A stretch of DNA of 9,682 bases, from NCBI GenBank assembly GCA_036375895.1, contig DASVBJ010000101.1:1-9682 (forward strand), read 5' to 3'. Position 1 is the first letter of the stretch. Every line of letters starts with the position of its first letter. Below are positions 1-6,163 of the stretch, piece by piece. Origin of the DNA: DASVBJ01 sp036375895. Lineage in GTDB: Bacteria; Actinomycetota; Actinomycetes; JACCUZ01. The notes under the pieces are model-generated. The model saw nothing but the letters and a program-made list of their open reading frames with translations. It was not told where the DNA came from and made no database searches. A program made the translations under genes and the position numbers.

Positions 1-62
1 GCCCGCAGCCGGTCCTCTACCGACGGAGGGGTGGACGGTGGAAGGGCGGATCGGGTGCTCAT
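1..62 (-). CDS. 5' end of a gene downstream of the sigma factor (partial)
   Basis: On the minus strand an ATG at 62-60 overlaps the TGA stop of the sigma factor gene (61-59) as ATGA. A GGGGAG ribosome binding site lies 6 nt upstream, inside the end of the sigma gene. The 20 visible codons read MSTRSALPPSTPPSVEDRLR and run off the left edge of the window. Genes coupled in this way behind SigE-type ECF sigma factors often encode membrane or anti-sigma-like proteins. That is family context only, because too little is visible to assign a function. The overlap implies translational coupling with the sigma factor. Confidence 0.55.
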   Translation of the reverse strand, partial: MSTRSALPPSTPPSVEDRLR

Positions 63-71
63 CGGGTGCTC
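50..71. repeat. Tandem 11-bp duplication over a stop codon
   Basis: The 11-mer ATCGGGTGCTC occurs twice head to tail (50-60 and 61-71). It covers the sigma factor stop codon and the start of the next minus-strand gene. The duplication creates the ATGA stop/start overlap and offers the same CCCGAT context twice. Confidence 0.9.
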
Positions 72-667
72 CCCTCGGCGAGCATGGTCTCGAGGGCGTC
101 GATCGCGCGGCTCGCCGTGGACTTCACGGCACCGCGGGACAAGCCCAGGGCGTCGGCGATCTCGGCCTCGCTGAGGCCGGACCAGTAGCGCAGCACCAGA
201 ACCTCTCGCTGGCGCGGAGCGATCCGCGCCACGGCGGAGAGGACCTCGGCGTGCTCCTCGGCGAGCACGGCGGCGTCCTCGGGGGACTGCCCGTGCGGCT
301 CGTGCGGCGGCACGTAGGCGCGCGCGGTGCGGCGCCGGCGCAGCACCGATCGGGCGCCGTTGATCACGGCCGTGCGCAGGTACGCGACCGCCAGGTCCGG
401 GTCCTGCAGCGATCGCCAGCGGGCGTGCAGCCCGGCGAACGCGTCCTGCACGACGTCTTCGGCCGTCGTCCGGTCGTCCACGAGCAGGACCGCCAGGCGG
501 ACGAGCCCCACGCGGTGTACGTGGTAGAGCTCGCCGAGGCTCACCTCGGACGTGTCGTCGCCCCGGGGCGGCGGCACGCGCTGCAGGTGTGGCACGGGTC
601 CCCCCGCGGACGACGGCGAGGGCGCTGCGGCGCGGTCCTCCCGGACCGCGCGACCGAGCACCTTCAT
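59..667 (-). CDS. SigE-family ECF RNA polymerase sigma factor
   Basis: This 202-residue protein is an extracytoplasmic-function (group 4) sigma-70 factor that would direct RNA polymerase to a stress- or envelope-related regulon. Region 2 spans about residues 45-112 and contains TAEDVVQDAFAGLHARW, the usual 'AEDVVQDAF' helix, and the AYLRTAVINGARSVLRR segment. Region 4 spans about 140-195, with the -35-recognition helix-turn-helix around LSEAEIADALGLSRGAVKS. An alanine/proline-rich N-terminal tail of about 40 residues precedes region 2. The ATG at 667 is preceded by a GGGGAGGA ribosome binding site about 6 nt away, which supports this start. The last codons overlap a downstream gene as ATGA. 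It is divergent from the arsR-rhodanese gene. The subfamily name SigE is by resemblance; the regulon is unknown. Confidence 0.88.
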   Translation of the reverse strand: MKVLGRAVREDRAAAPSPSSAGGPVPHLQRVPPPRGDDTSEVSLGELYHVHRVGLVRLAVLLVDDRTTAEDVVQDAFAGLHARWRSLQDPDLAVAYLRTAVINGARSVLRRRRTARAYVPPHEPHGQSPEDAAVLAEEHAEVLSAVARIAPRQREVLVLRYWSGLSEAEIADALGLSRGAVKSTASRAIDALETMLAEGSTR

Positions 668-863
668 CCCGTCCTCCCCTGGGTCAACCGACGGCTCCCC
701 ACCGCCGGCTGGGGCGCTGATCTTCGCCCCTCACGAGGTAATGACGTGCGACCCGGGCGGAGGTTGCTTCCTGTCGGCTGTTATCTCCCCCCACGCGCTA
801 ACTCGCCGGGCAAGGTTGCCGGACCGGTGGGCACGGTGTCCGGCAAACCGCACACCGGCCGCC

Positions 864-879
864 TCAAGCGAACGTTTGA
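864..879. promoter_or_regulatory. Operator-like inverted repeat 1 (TCAA-N8-TTGA)
   Basis: The 16-bp imperfect palindrome TCAAGCGAACGTTTGA lies 80 bp before the arsR-rhodanese start; 12 of its 16 positions are symmetric. Its outer half-sites match those of the second repeat at 909-924, exactly 45 bp downstream. Short dyads with an 8-bp spacer are typical ArsR/SmtB operators, so autoregulation is likely but inferred. Confidence 0.5.
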
Positions 880-908
880 ACAGCCGCAGACAGCGGCAGG
901 TATTCTCG

Positions 909-924
909 TCAAGAAGTTGCTTGA
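909..924. promoter_or_regulatory. Operator-like inverted repeat 2 (TCAAG-N6-CTTGA)
   Basis: TCAAGAAGTTGCTTGA has perfect 5-bp arms and ends 35 bp before the arsR-rhodanese ATG. It shares TCAA-N8-TTGA with the repeat at 864-879, and both are followed by ACAG or AACAG (the 8-mer TTGAACAG occurs at 876-883 and 921-928). It is the better of two candidate binding sites for the ArsR protein encoded downstream. Confidence 0.55.
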
Positions 925-959
925 ACAGATTCGTCGGGACGATCTCGCTGGGGGTTCGG

Positions 960-1646
960 ATGGGTGACCGCGCATCGAAGGACGCGCTGTTCGACGGTCT
1001 CGCCAGCGTCGCCAAGGCGCTCGGCAACGGGCACCGCGCCCAGCTCGTCGACTTGCTCGCCCAGGGCGAACGCTCGGTGGACCTGCTCGCCACCGAGCTC
1101 GGGGAGAGCGTCGCCAACACCTCCCACCACCTGCAGAAGCTGCTGCGGACCGGGCTGGTGCGCACCCGCCGGGACGGCAACCGCGTCATCTACCGCCTCG
1201 CCAGCCCTGACGTCGAGCAGCTGTGGACGGCCATCCAGCGAGTCGCCGCCGGGCACGTGGCCGAGCTCGATCAGCTGGCCGCGGCCTACCTCGGGGACCG
1301 GTCCGCGCTCGACGTCGTCACCCGCGGGCAGCTGGCCCGCCGCCTCCGCGACGGCGACGTCGTCGTGCTCGACGTCCGTCCCGAGCCCGAGTTCGCCGCG
1401 GGCCACATCACCGGCGCGGTGTCCGTGCCGGTCGAGCAGCTCACCCGCCGGCTACGCGGCGTGCCGAAGGATCGGGACGTGGTCGCCTACTGCCGCGGAC
1501 CGTACTGCGTGTACGCCGACGACGCCGTCCGCACGCTCACCCGCCGCGGCTACCGCGCCGCCCGGCTCGAGGACGGCTATCCCGAATGGGCCGCGGCCGG
1601 ACTGCCGGTAGAGCAGGAACCGGCCTGGCCGAGCCCGTCCCGGTGA
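960..1646 (+). CDS. ArsR-family regulator fused to a rhodanese domain
   Basis: This 228-residue two-domain protein has an ArsR/SmtB winged helix (about residues 8-100; recognition region SVANTSHHLQKLLRTGLV, wing RRDGNRVIYRL) and a C-terminal rhodanese domain (about 118-216). The rhodanese domain has the LDVRPEPEFAAGHITGA signature and the active-site loop C178-RGPY-C183. Rhodaneses carry a persulfide on the catalytic cysteine, here probably Cys178. The ArsR domain has no cysteine, so any thiol sensing would have to use the rhodanese loop. The ATG at 960 follows a GGGGG tract and begins the conserved N-terminus; the frame stays open further upstream, but that part has no recognisable homology. 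It lies 11 nt before the cysteine desulfurase gene and is almost certainly co-transcribed with it. Two operator-like repeats precede it. Family assignment is firm; the signal sensed is inferred. Confidence 0.9.
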   Translation: MGDRASKDALFDGLASVAKALGNGHRAQLVDLLAQGERSVDLLATELGESVANTSHHLQKLLRTGLVRTRRDGNRVIYRLASPDVEQLWTAIQRVAAGHVAELDQLAAAYLGDRSALDVVTRGQLARRLRDGDVVVLDVRPEPEFAAGHITGAVSVPVEQLTRRLRGVPKDRDVVAYCRGPYCVYADDAVRTLTRRGYRAARLEDGYPEWAAAGLPVEQEPAWPSPSR

Positions 1647-1657
1647 AGGAGGCACTG

Positions 1658-2911
1658 GTGGAGCGCAGCCCACATCCGGCGCTGGTCGGTCGGCCCGTGT
1701 ACCTGGACTACAACGCGACCACTCCGGTCGACCCCCGCGTCGCGGCCGCGATGCAGGACGCGTTGATGGAGTTCGGCAACCCGTCCAGCGCCCACAGCTA
1801 CGGCGACGTACCGCGCCGGTTGCTCGCGCGGGCCCGCGCGCAGGTCGCGGCGCTGCTCGGCGGGTCGCCCGGCGAGGTGGTGTTCATGGCGAGCGGCTCT
1901 GAGGCGGACGCCCTCGCCGTCCGCGGCGCCGTCCTCGCCCGTGCCGCCGCGGTCCCCGGTCGGCCGCACGTCATCACGCAGCCGACCGAGCACCCGGCGG
2001 TCCTGGCCGCGTGCGCGTACTTGCAGCGCTGGCACGACGTGGAGGTCACCTACCTGCCGGTGGACCGGTTCGGCCGCGTCGACCCCGGCGACGTGCGGGC
2101 CGCGCTGACCCCGTCCACGGTGTTGGTCACCGTGATGCAGGCGAACAACGAGACTGGCACCTTGCAGCCCATCTCCGACATCGCCGAAGTCACCCGGCCG
2201 CGCGGGGTGCTGCTGCATACGGACGCCGCTCAGTCCACCGGGAAGGTCGACGTTGACGTGGACCGGCTCGGCGTCGACCTGCTCACCGTGGTCGGGCACA
2301 AGATGTACGCCCCGAAGGGCATCGCCGCGCTCTACGTCCGCTCCGGCGCTGCGCTCGAGCCGCTCATCGGTGGCGGCGGGCAGGAAGGCGGGCTGCGGGC
2401 CGGCACCGAGAACGTCGCCCTCGCCCAGGCCCTCGGCGCCGCCGCCGACCTGGCCGTCCAGGCCCTCGCCGACGGGGAGACCGCGCGGCTGACCGCACTG
2501 CGCGACCAGCTGCACACCGCGCTCGACGCGCTGCTTCCCGGCCGGGTGCATCTCCAAGGGCACCCGGTGCACCGGCTGCCGAACACCCTCAATGTCCGGG
2601 TCGAGGGCGCCACGGGCCGCGACCTGCTCGCTGCCGCACCCGGCGTGGCTGCGTCCACCGGTTCCGCGTGCCACGCCGGCGACGACCAGCCCTCCACCGG
2701 CCTCCTCGCGCTCGGCCTGACCGCCGCACAAGCCGGCGCGGCGCTGCGCCTGACCGCCGGCCGGTGGACCACACCGGACGAGCTGGCGGCCGCGGCTAGG
2801 AGGCTGCGCGACGCGCACGCGTCGGTGACCGGGACGCTGAAGGCACCCAATCGGCCGCCTCAACCGTCTGAGGCGGGATGGGGCCGGCCGCTGCGAGGAC
2901 ATCGAGGGTGA
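1658..2911 (+). CDS. Cysteine desulfurase (NifS/IscS-like, class V aminotransferase fold)
   Basis: This PLP enzyme would convert L-cysteine to alanine and pass the sulfur on as an enzyme persulfide. It has 417 residues. Visible landmarks are YLDYNATTPVDPRV at the N-terminus, His112 in TEHPAV (ring stacking on PLP), Asp189 and Gln192 in HTDAAQS, the PLP lysine Lys215 in VVGHKMYAPKG, RAGTEN at 248-252, and the catalytic Cys338 in STGSACHAGDDQPS. The C-terminal LRLTAGRWTT motif is present. About 25 residues after it are a proline/glycine-rich tail of no recognised homology. The GTG at 1658 is chosen because AAGGAGG (1646-1652) sits 5 nt upstream; an in-frame GTG at 1643 overlaps the arsR stop but lacks a ribosome binding site. 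The pairing suggests sulfur supply or sulfane-sulfur control. The acceptor protein is not in the window. Confidence 0.9.
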   Translation: MERSPHPALVGRPVYLDYNATTPVDPRVAAAMQDALMEFGNPSSAHSYGDVPRRLLARARAQVAALLGGSPGEVVFMASGSEADALAVRGAVLARAAAVPGRPHVITQPTEHPAVLAACAYLQRWHDVEVTYLPVDRFGRVDPGDVRAALTPSTVLVTVMQANNETGTLQPISDIAEVTRPRGVLLHTDAAQSTGKVDVDVDRLGVDLLTVVGHKMYAPKGIAALYVRSGAALEPLIGGGGQEGGLRAGTENVALAQALGAAADLAVQALADGETARLTALRDQLHTALDALLPGRVHLQGHPVHRLPNTLNVRVEGATGRDLLAAAPGVAASTGSACHAGDDQPSTGLLALGLTAAQAGAALRLTAGRWTTPDELAAAARRLRDAHASVTGTLKAPNRPPQPSEAGWGRPLRGHRG

Positions 2912-2968
2912 TCACCGCTTCGCCAACGGCCGGCGCAGAGGCGAGAGCGCTACGCCGCATGTCTATGG

Positions 2969-3013
2969 ATGGAGCGGGTGACGAGAATCGAACTCGCACT
3001 GTCAGCTTGGGAA
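2969..3013. repeat. Left attachment site: 45-bp copy of the tRNA-Gly 3' half
   Basis: These 45 bp are identical to 8581-8625, the 3' half of the tRNA-Gly gene from the anticodon loop to one base past CCA. The base to the left (g versus c) and to the right (a versus g) differ, so the identity is sharply bounded. The copy lacks the D arm and 5' acceptor strand and is not a functional tRNA. It marks the element end distal to the tRNA. Confidence 0.93.
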
Positions 3014-3033
3014 ATCGACCAAGGTCCGTCATC

Positions 3034-3046
3034 GGTGACACTCACC
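3034..3046. repeat. Inverted repeat GGTGA-CAC-TCACC
   Basis: A perfect 5-bp inverted repeat (6 bp counting the outer c/g) with a 3-bp centre lies 21 bp inside the left attachment site. Its position between core and arm-like repeats would suit a recombination accessory protein. This is inference only. Confidence 0.4.
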
Positions 3047-3119
3047 GGGCGCCGGCGCAGGCCAGACGGGGCGCGTCCTTACGCCGGGCGCCGGTGAGAG
3101 CGGCTGATTCCGGCGACGT

Positions 3120-3138
3120 GTGGCACGGGCGTGGCACG
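3120..3138 (+). promoter_or_regulatory. Left arm-like integrase site, GTGGCACG-N3-GTGGCACG
   Basis: Two copies of GTGGCACG (3120-3127 and 3131-3138) are spaced 11 bp centre to centre, about one helical turn. The same composite, with different spacer bases, occurs at 8492-8510 near the other end. Paired direct repeats flanking the core are what the N-terminal arm-binding domain of tyrosine integrases recognises in lambda- and L5-type attachment sites. The assignment here is by analogy. Confidence 0.6.
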
Positions 3139-3140
3139 CC

Positions 3141-3167
3141 GACGATCGTCTGCGAGCCCAGCTGGGC
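3141..3167. repeat. Two adjacent perfect palindromes
   Basis: GACGATCGTC (3141-3150, perfect 10-bp palindrome) and GCCCAGCTGGGC (3156-3167, perfect 12-bp palindrome) follow the arm-like repeat directly. They could be operators for an element regulator or sites bound during recombination. No further support is visible. Confidence 0.45.
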
Positions 3168-3209
3168 CGCGGCGAGGACGGCGCGCCAGCGCCGCCCGCA
3201 GCGGCGGCC

Positions 3210-3226
3210 GGCGGCCGAAGGCCGCC
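3210..3226 (+). other. Stem-loop just before the mrr start
   Basis: GGCGGCC and GGCCGCC form a perfect 7-bp stem with a GAA loop and end 8 nt before the GTG proposed as the mrr start. The structure occupies the place where a ribosome binding site would be expected. It has no T-tract, so a terminator is unlikely. Confidence 0.4.
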
Positions 3227-3234
3227 TTGACGGA

Positions 3235-4160
3235 GTGAAGGAAGCTCTCACCCCGAGTTCAGCGCCTATCTAGACCCGATCCTCGCCGCGCTCCGTGATG
3301 GGGAAGTCCACCGGAACCCTGACTTGAAGCGCGAGGCCGCCGAGCGTCCGCACCTCTCGGCGGACGATCTGCGGGAGCTGGTTCCCAGCGGCAAGAAGAC
3401 GCGGCACAACGACAGCACCTACTGGGCGATCACGTACCTGTTCCAGGCCGCCCCAGTTGAGCGGCCGGGGCGCGGTCTGGTGCGGATCACCCCTCGCGGG
3501 AAGGACGCGCTCACCGCAGGCCGCGCGATTACGCTCGCAACGCTGGAGCGTTTCCCGGAGTTCAAGGACTTCAAGGAGCGCAAGCGGGCGACGGGCGAGC
3601 CGATCTCGCAAACGGGTCTCGACGCGGCGACCGAGCACGTGTCACCGGTCGAGGCGATCGCCGACATGGTCGACTCAGTTAACGACGCAGTGGCGCGGGA
3701 TCTCCTCGCGCGAGTCATCGCGCAGCCGCCCGAGTTTCTGGAGCGGCTCGTCCTGCAACTCCTGCGTGAACTCGGTTACGGCGGGCTAGAGACGACCGCC
3801 ACGCAACATCTCGGGGGACCAGGCGACGAAGGGCTCGACGGCGTCATTCGGCGGGATGCACTCGGTCTCGACGTCGTCTACGTCCAGGCCAAGCGGTACG
3901 CACCGGAGCGACGGATCGGCAGGCCAGACATTCAGGCCTTCGTCGGCGCACTCTCCGGAGCGCAGGCGAGCCGCGGAGTCTTCATCACGACCAGCTCGTT
4001 CCGTAGAGAGGCGCGCGAGTACGCCGACCGCGTCGGCATGCGGCTGGTGCTGATCGACGGACGTGAACTCGCGCGCCTAATGGTCGAGCGCAACGTCGGG
4101 GTGTCGATCGAGGAGTCATTCCACCTGAAGCGAATCGACGAGGATTTCTTCGACGTGTAA
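3235..4160 (+). pseudogene. mrr: Mrr-family type IV restriction endonuclease (frameshift near the 5' end, or shorter TTG-start form)
   Basis: Mrr endonucleases cut DNA carrying foreign methylation. The C-terminal catalytic domain is complete: FLERLVLQLLRELGY, the PD-(D/E)xK core GDEGLDGVI...VYVQAKRYA (counting from TTG 3324: Asp172, Gln188, Lys190), then GRPDIQAFVGAL and GVFITTSSF. The N-terminal Mrr winged helix spans LVPSGKK to RITPRG. Homology runs upstream of the first usable in-frame codon (TTG 3324) as EFSAYLDPILAALRDGEV, but no start exists between the in-frame stop at 3228 and that TTG. A GTG at 3235 (MKEALTP) in another frame fits if one G has been lost after the C-run at 3251-3254, giving 308 residues, the usual Mrr size. 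If translated from 3324 (278 residues) the protein lacks the first helices of its target-recognition domain. Family is certain; integrity is not. Confidence 0.82.
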
Positions 4161-4163
4161 GGT

Positions 4164-4201
4164 GCCGCCGCGCCCCGTAGCGCGCATCGGAACGCGGCGG
4201 C
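4164..4201. terminator. Possible hairpin terminator after mrr
   Basis: GCCGCCGCG (4164-4172) and CGCGGCGGC (4193-4201) are perfect 9-bp arms around a 20-nt loop, starting 4 nt after the mrr stop. There is no T-tract, so it is at best a weak or factor-assisted terminator. Confidence 0.3.
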
Positions 4202-4362
4202 TCTCGCCCTGGTCGTTGCGGTGCGGATGGAGGGCAGTACGGGGCGATTCTCGCCCTATGGCCGGGGGCTCTCGGCACGTGTCGCGAGCAGCCCGTAGAT
4301 CATGGAGTCGTGGATCGAAGCCGGCGTTTCTTCCGGGTGGACTCAACGCGGGTGATCTTGCC

Positions 4363-4743
4363 GTGATCGCGGGCTTCGGCGCGGTCGCCGCTCCTCGTCC
4401 CGCGTTAGCAGGTTGGTGGCTCGTCCCACGCCTCGCCCTCCTGGTGCTGGCCGTCCGGTGCTGGCGGCTTGCCCTGCTGCTCGACGGAGTTCGTGTGGAG
4501 GTACGGAACCTGCTCGTCACTCGCCGCGTGCCCTACTCGGAGATGGAGGGCATCGAGATGCGGGCATCCTACAAACGGTCATCCGTCCGGGTCGGTCGAT
4601 TCGGCGTCGTGATACGTACGCCCCCGTCGTGGGCGGCACCGCGCATCAGACCGGACTCGCGACGATGGTGCCTTCCGGCGAGGTCTTCAGCACCTCGTCG
4701 ACGCGGAAGCCGGCTGCCTCGGACAGTGCCTCGAACTCGGTGA
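4363..4743 (+). pseudogene. Probable PH-domain-like membrane protein remnant
   Basis: The 4161-4645 stretch has no confident complete gene. In one plus frame, about 4340-4625 reads like a small actinobacterial bacterial-PH-domain protein: a hydrophobic stretch (WWLVPRLALLVLAVRCW), then GVRVEVRNLLVTRRVPYSEMEGIEM, resembling the 'GV.VRN...RR.PW.EI..VE' pattern. A GTG at 4363 is a possible start, without a convincing ribosome binding site. After about 4625 the reading turns arginine/serine-rich and overlaps the end of the convergent methyltransferase gene, so the natural C-terminus seems lost. A short ATG frame at 4302 (MESWIEAGVSS...) stops after 17 codons and may be the displaced N-terminus. 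The family match is by eye and tentative. Confidence 0.35.
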
Positions 4744-5680
4744 CCGATCGCTCGCGAGCGCCGAAGAGGACAAGCATGTGCATGTCCAACGTGAACACTT
4801 CATCGTCCTCAGCCGGCCCGGGCTGGGCCCGCTCAGGCATGATCATGTCCGATACGAACAGCCGCGCCTGCTGGTCGGCGATAGCATCGCGGCAGGACTT
4901 GAGGATGGCCACCGCGCGGTCGTCCGGCCAGTCGTGCAAGATTCGCCGCAGCAGGTAAACGTCGCCACCGGCCGGGACGGATTCGAAGAAGTCACCGGCA
5001 ACAAGCTCGATGCGTTGCCGCACACCTGCAGCAGTCAGCAACCCGTCGGCACCGATGAGGCCGGCCGGGAGATCGAAGACAGTTCCACGAGCGGCGGGCA
5101 GGGCCGCCAACAGTGCGGCCATCGTCGCTCCCTTACCGCCGCCGACGTCAACGAGGTGGCTCACACCGGTGAGATCGGTTGAGGCAACGAGCGACGCGGC
5201 GTACTGCTCGGTGCCGGAGCTCATCAGCGCATTGAACGTCGCGGCTGCGTCGGGATCTTCGGCCAAGTCGACCCAGAACGAACGACCGTTGGCGTGGACG
5301 TACGCAGACTCACCGGTCCGGACGGCTTCCGGAAGAGAGCCCCAGGCCCGCCACCAGGTATCGCGCATCCGCGAAATCACGACGTCACGCATCTCGTCCG
5401 GGTGATCCTGGCGAAGCAGGTCACCGAAGGTCCCGTTGCTGAACAACCCGTCTGACTCGGTCAGCACGTCGATGGCGACCAGCGCCCGCAGCAACCGGCG
5501 CATCGGGTCTTGTGCCGCACCAACCCGTGCGGCAACTTGCTCGCCCGGCATTGGGCCGTCTGCGAGGACGTCACAGATGCCGTAGAGCGCAGCGGTGCGG
5601 ATGATCTGGCCGACGCGGTAGGCGCGCGTCAGCCAGTCCAGGCGGTCGACAGCGTCCACGAAGACAGAAGTTACGCCCAT
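4646..5680 (-). CDS. SAM-dependent O-methyltransferase (acetylserotonin/carminomycin OMT-like)
   Basis: This 344-residue small-molecule O-methyltransferase moves methyl groups from S-adenosylmethionine to hydroxyls, often phenolic, in secondary metabolites. An N-terminal winged-helix dimerisation domain (about 15-95, with QIIRTAALYGICDVLADG and LLRALVAIDVLTE) precedes the Rossmann domain. The SAM loop is LVDVGGGKG (176-184). GDFFESVP (229-236) follows, then LLRRILHDWPDD with the expected catalytic base His249, and the C-terminal MLVLFGARERSVTEFEALSEAAGF signature. Length is normal and no motif is missing. The ATG at 5680 has only a poor ribosome binding site, but homology begins within a few residues. 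It stands alone with no biosynthetic neighbours and is visibly less GC-rich than the chromosomal genes, so it looks like acquired cargo. The substrate cannot be told from the sequence. Confidence 0.85.
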   Translation of the reverse strand: MGVTSVFVDAVDRLDWLTRAYRVGQIIRTAALYGICDVLADGPMPGEQVAARVGAAQDPMRRLLRALVAIDVLTESDGLFSNGTFGDLLRQDHPDEMRDVVISRMRDTWWRAWGSLPEAVRTGESAYVHANGRSFWVDLAEDPDAAATFNALMSSGTEQYAASLVASTDLTGVSHLVDVGGGKGATMAALLAALPAARGTVFDLPAGLIGADGLLTAAGVRQRIELVAGDFFESVPAGGDVYLLRRILHDWPDDRAVAILKSCRDAIADQQARLFVSDMIMPERAQPGPAEDDEVFTLDMHMLVLFGARERSVTEFEALSEAAGFRVDEVLKTSPEGTIVASPV

Positions 5681-5825
5681 TCACACCGCCGGGGTAGGCG
5701 GGAAGGCGCCTCCGACAGTGGCCATCGCATTTCATGTAACGCCGGTTCTCCTGCGTTCGCCACAAGGGACGGAAAGGGCCGTTATGCGCCTTGCTAACTT
5801 TGTTATTGGGACACCTTGCGACCGG

Positions 5826-6152
5826 CTACAGCAGGATGCCGCTGCGGCGCGCAAGGTCCAGTAGCTCGGGTGAGGCGCGACGTCCGCCGAGGCTGAGTAA
5901 GTCCCGGATGGTGTCTCGTGCGAACGCGTGTGTCCGTACCTGCTCGGGCGCGAGCCGCTCGGCCTCGAGCAATGCCTCGGTGGCGTCGCCGAGGTGCCGT
6001 CGTTGGGTGTGTGCCCGCGCGATGTCGATCTGGAGCCGGGATCGGCGTTCTGGAGAGAGACCACCGGCGTCGACGCCTGCCGCCACGGCCAGGGCCTCGC
6101 CCGCGTCCCCGATGTCAACCGCGGTCGATACGGCGTGCAGCTCGACGTTGGT
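5826..6152 (-). pseudogene. C-terminal remnant of an HTH/TPR transcriptional regulator
   Basis: On the minus strand about 108 codons from 6152 down to the TAG at 5828-5826 read NVELHAVSTAVDIGDAGEAL, then LQIDIARAHTQRRHLGDATEALLEAERLAPEQVRTH, and end in LLDLARRSGILL. This matches, from memory of the family, the C-terminal TPR part of XRE-type helix-turn-helix regulators of about 400 residues common in streptomycetes and relatives. The DNA-binding N-terminal two thirds is missing. The frame stays open past 6152, but the similarity stops there, where the FtsK gene begins on the other strand. A GTG at 6086 could start an 86-codon product, but that would hold only the TPR tail. It is a non-functional remnant and no longer a regulator. 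Confidence 0.75.
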
Positions 6153-6163
6153 TGCCGGCGGCG

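Noticed and set aside
552..959. Upstream extension of the ArsR-rhodanese frame
   Set aside because: It runs antisense through the sigma factor start and has no family similarity; the ATG at 960 begins the conserved domain and has a G-rich ribosome binding site.
38..967. 309-residue plus-strand frame over the sigma factor gene
   Set aside because: Antisense shadow; the minus strand has clear sigma regions 2 and 4 and a ribosome binding site.
1223..1657. Upstream extension of the cysteine desulfurase frame
   Set aside because: It is an out-of-frame arginine-rich reading of the rhodanese gene; AAGGAGG before the GTG at 1658 marks the true start.
2969..3013. Second functional tRNA-Gly gene
   Set aside because: Only the 3' half is present; the 5' acceptor strand and D arm are missing, so it is an attachment-site copy.
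960..4160. DNA phosphorothioation system (desulfurase plus modification-dependent nuclease)
   Set aside because: No dndBCDE- or ssp-like genes are present, and the desulfurase lies outside the element that carries the Mrr gene, so the two are separate units.
5918..6163. Long 5' extension of the FtsK frame giving a 439-residue protein
   Set aside because: The extension is arginine/proline-rich, unlike any FtsK N-terminus, and is the antisense of a well-matched regulator remnant on the minus strand.
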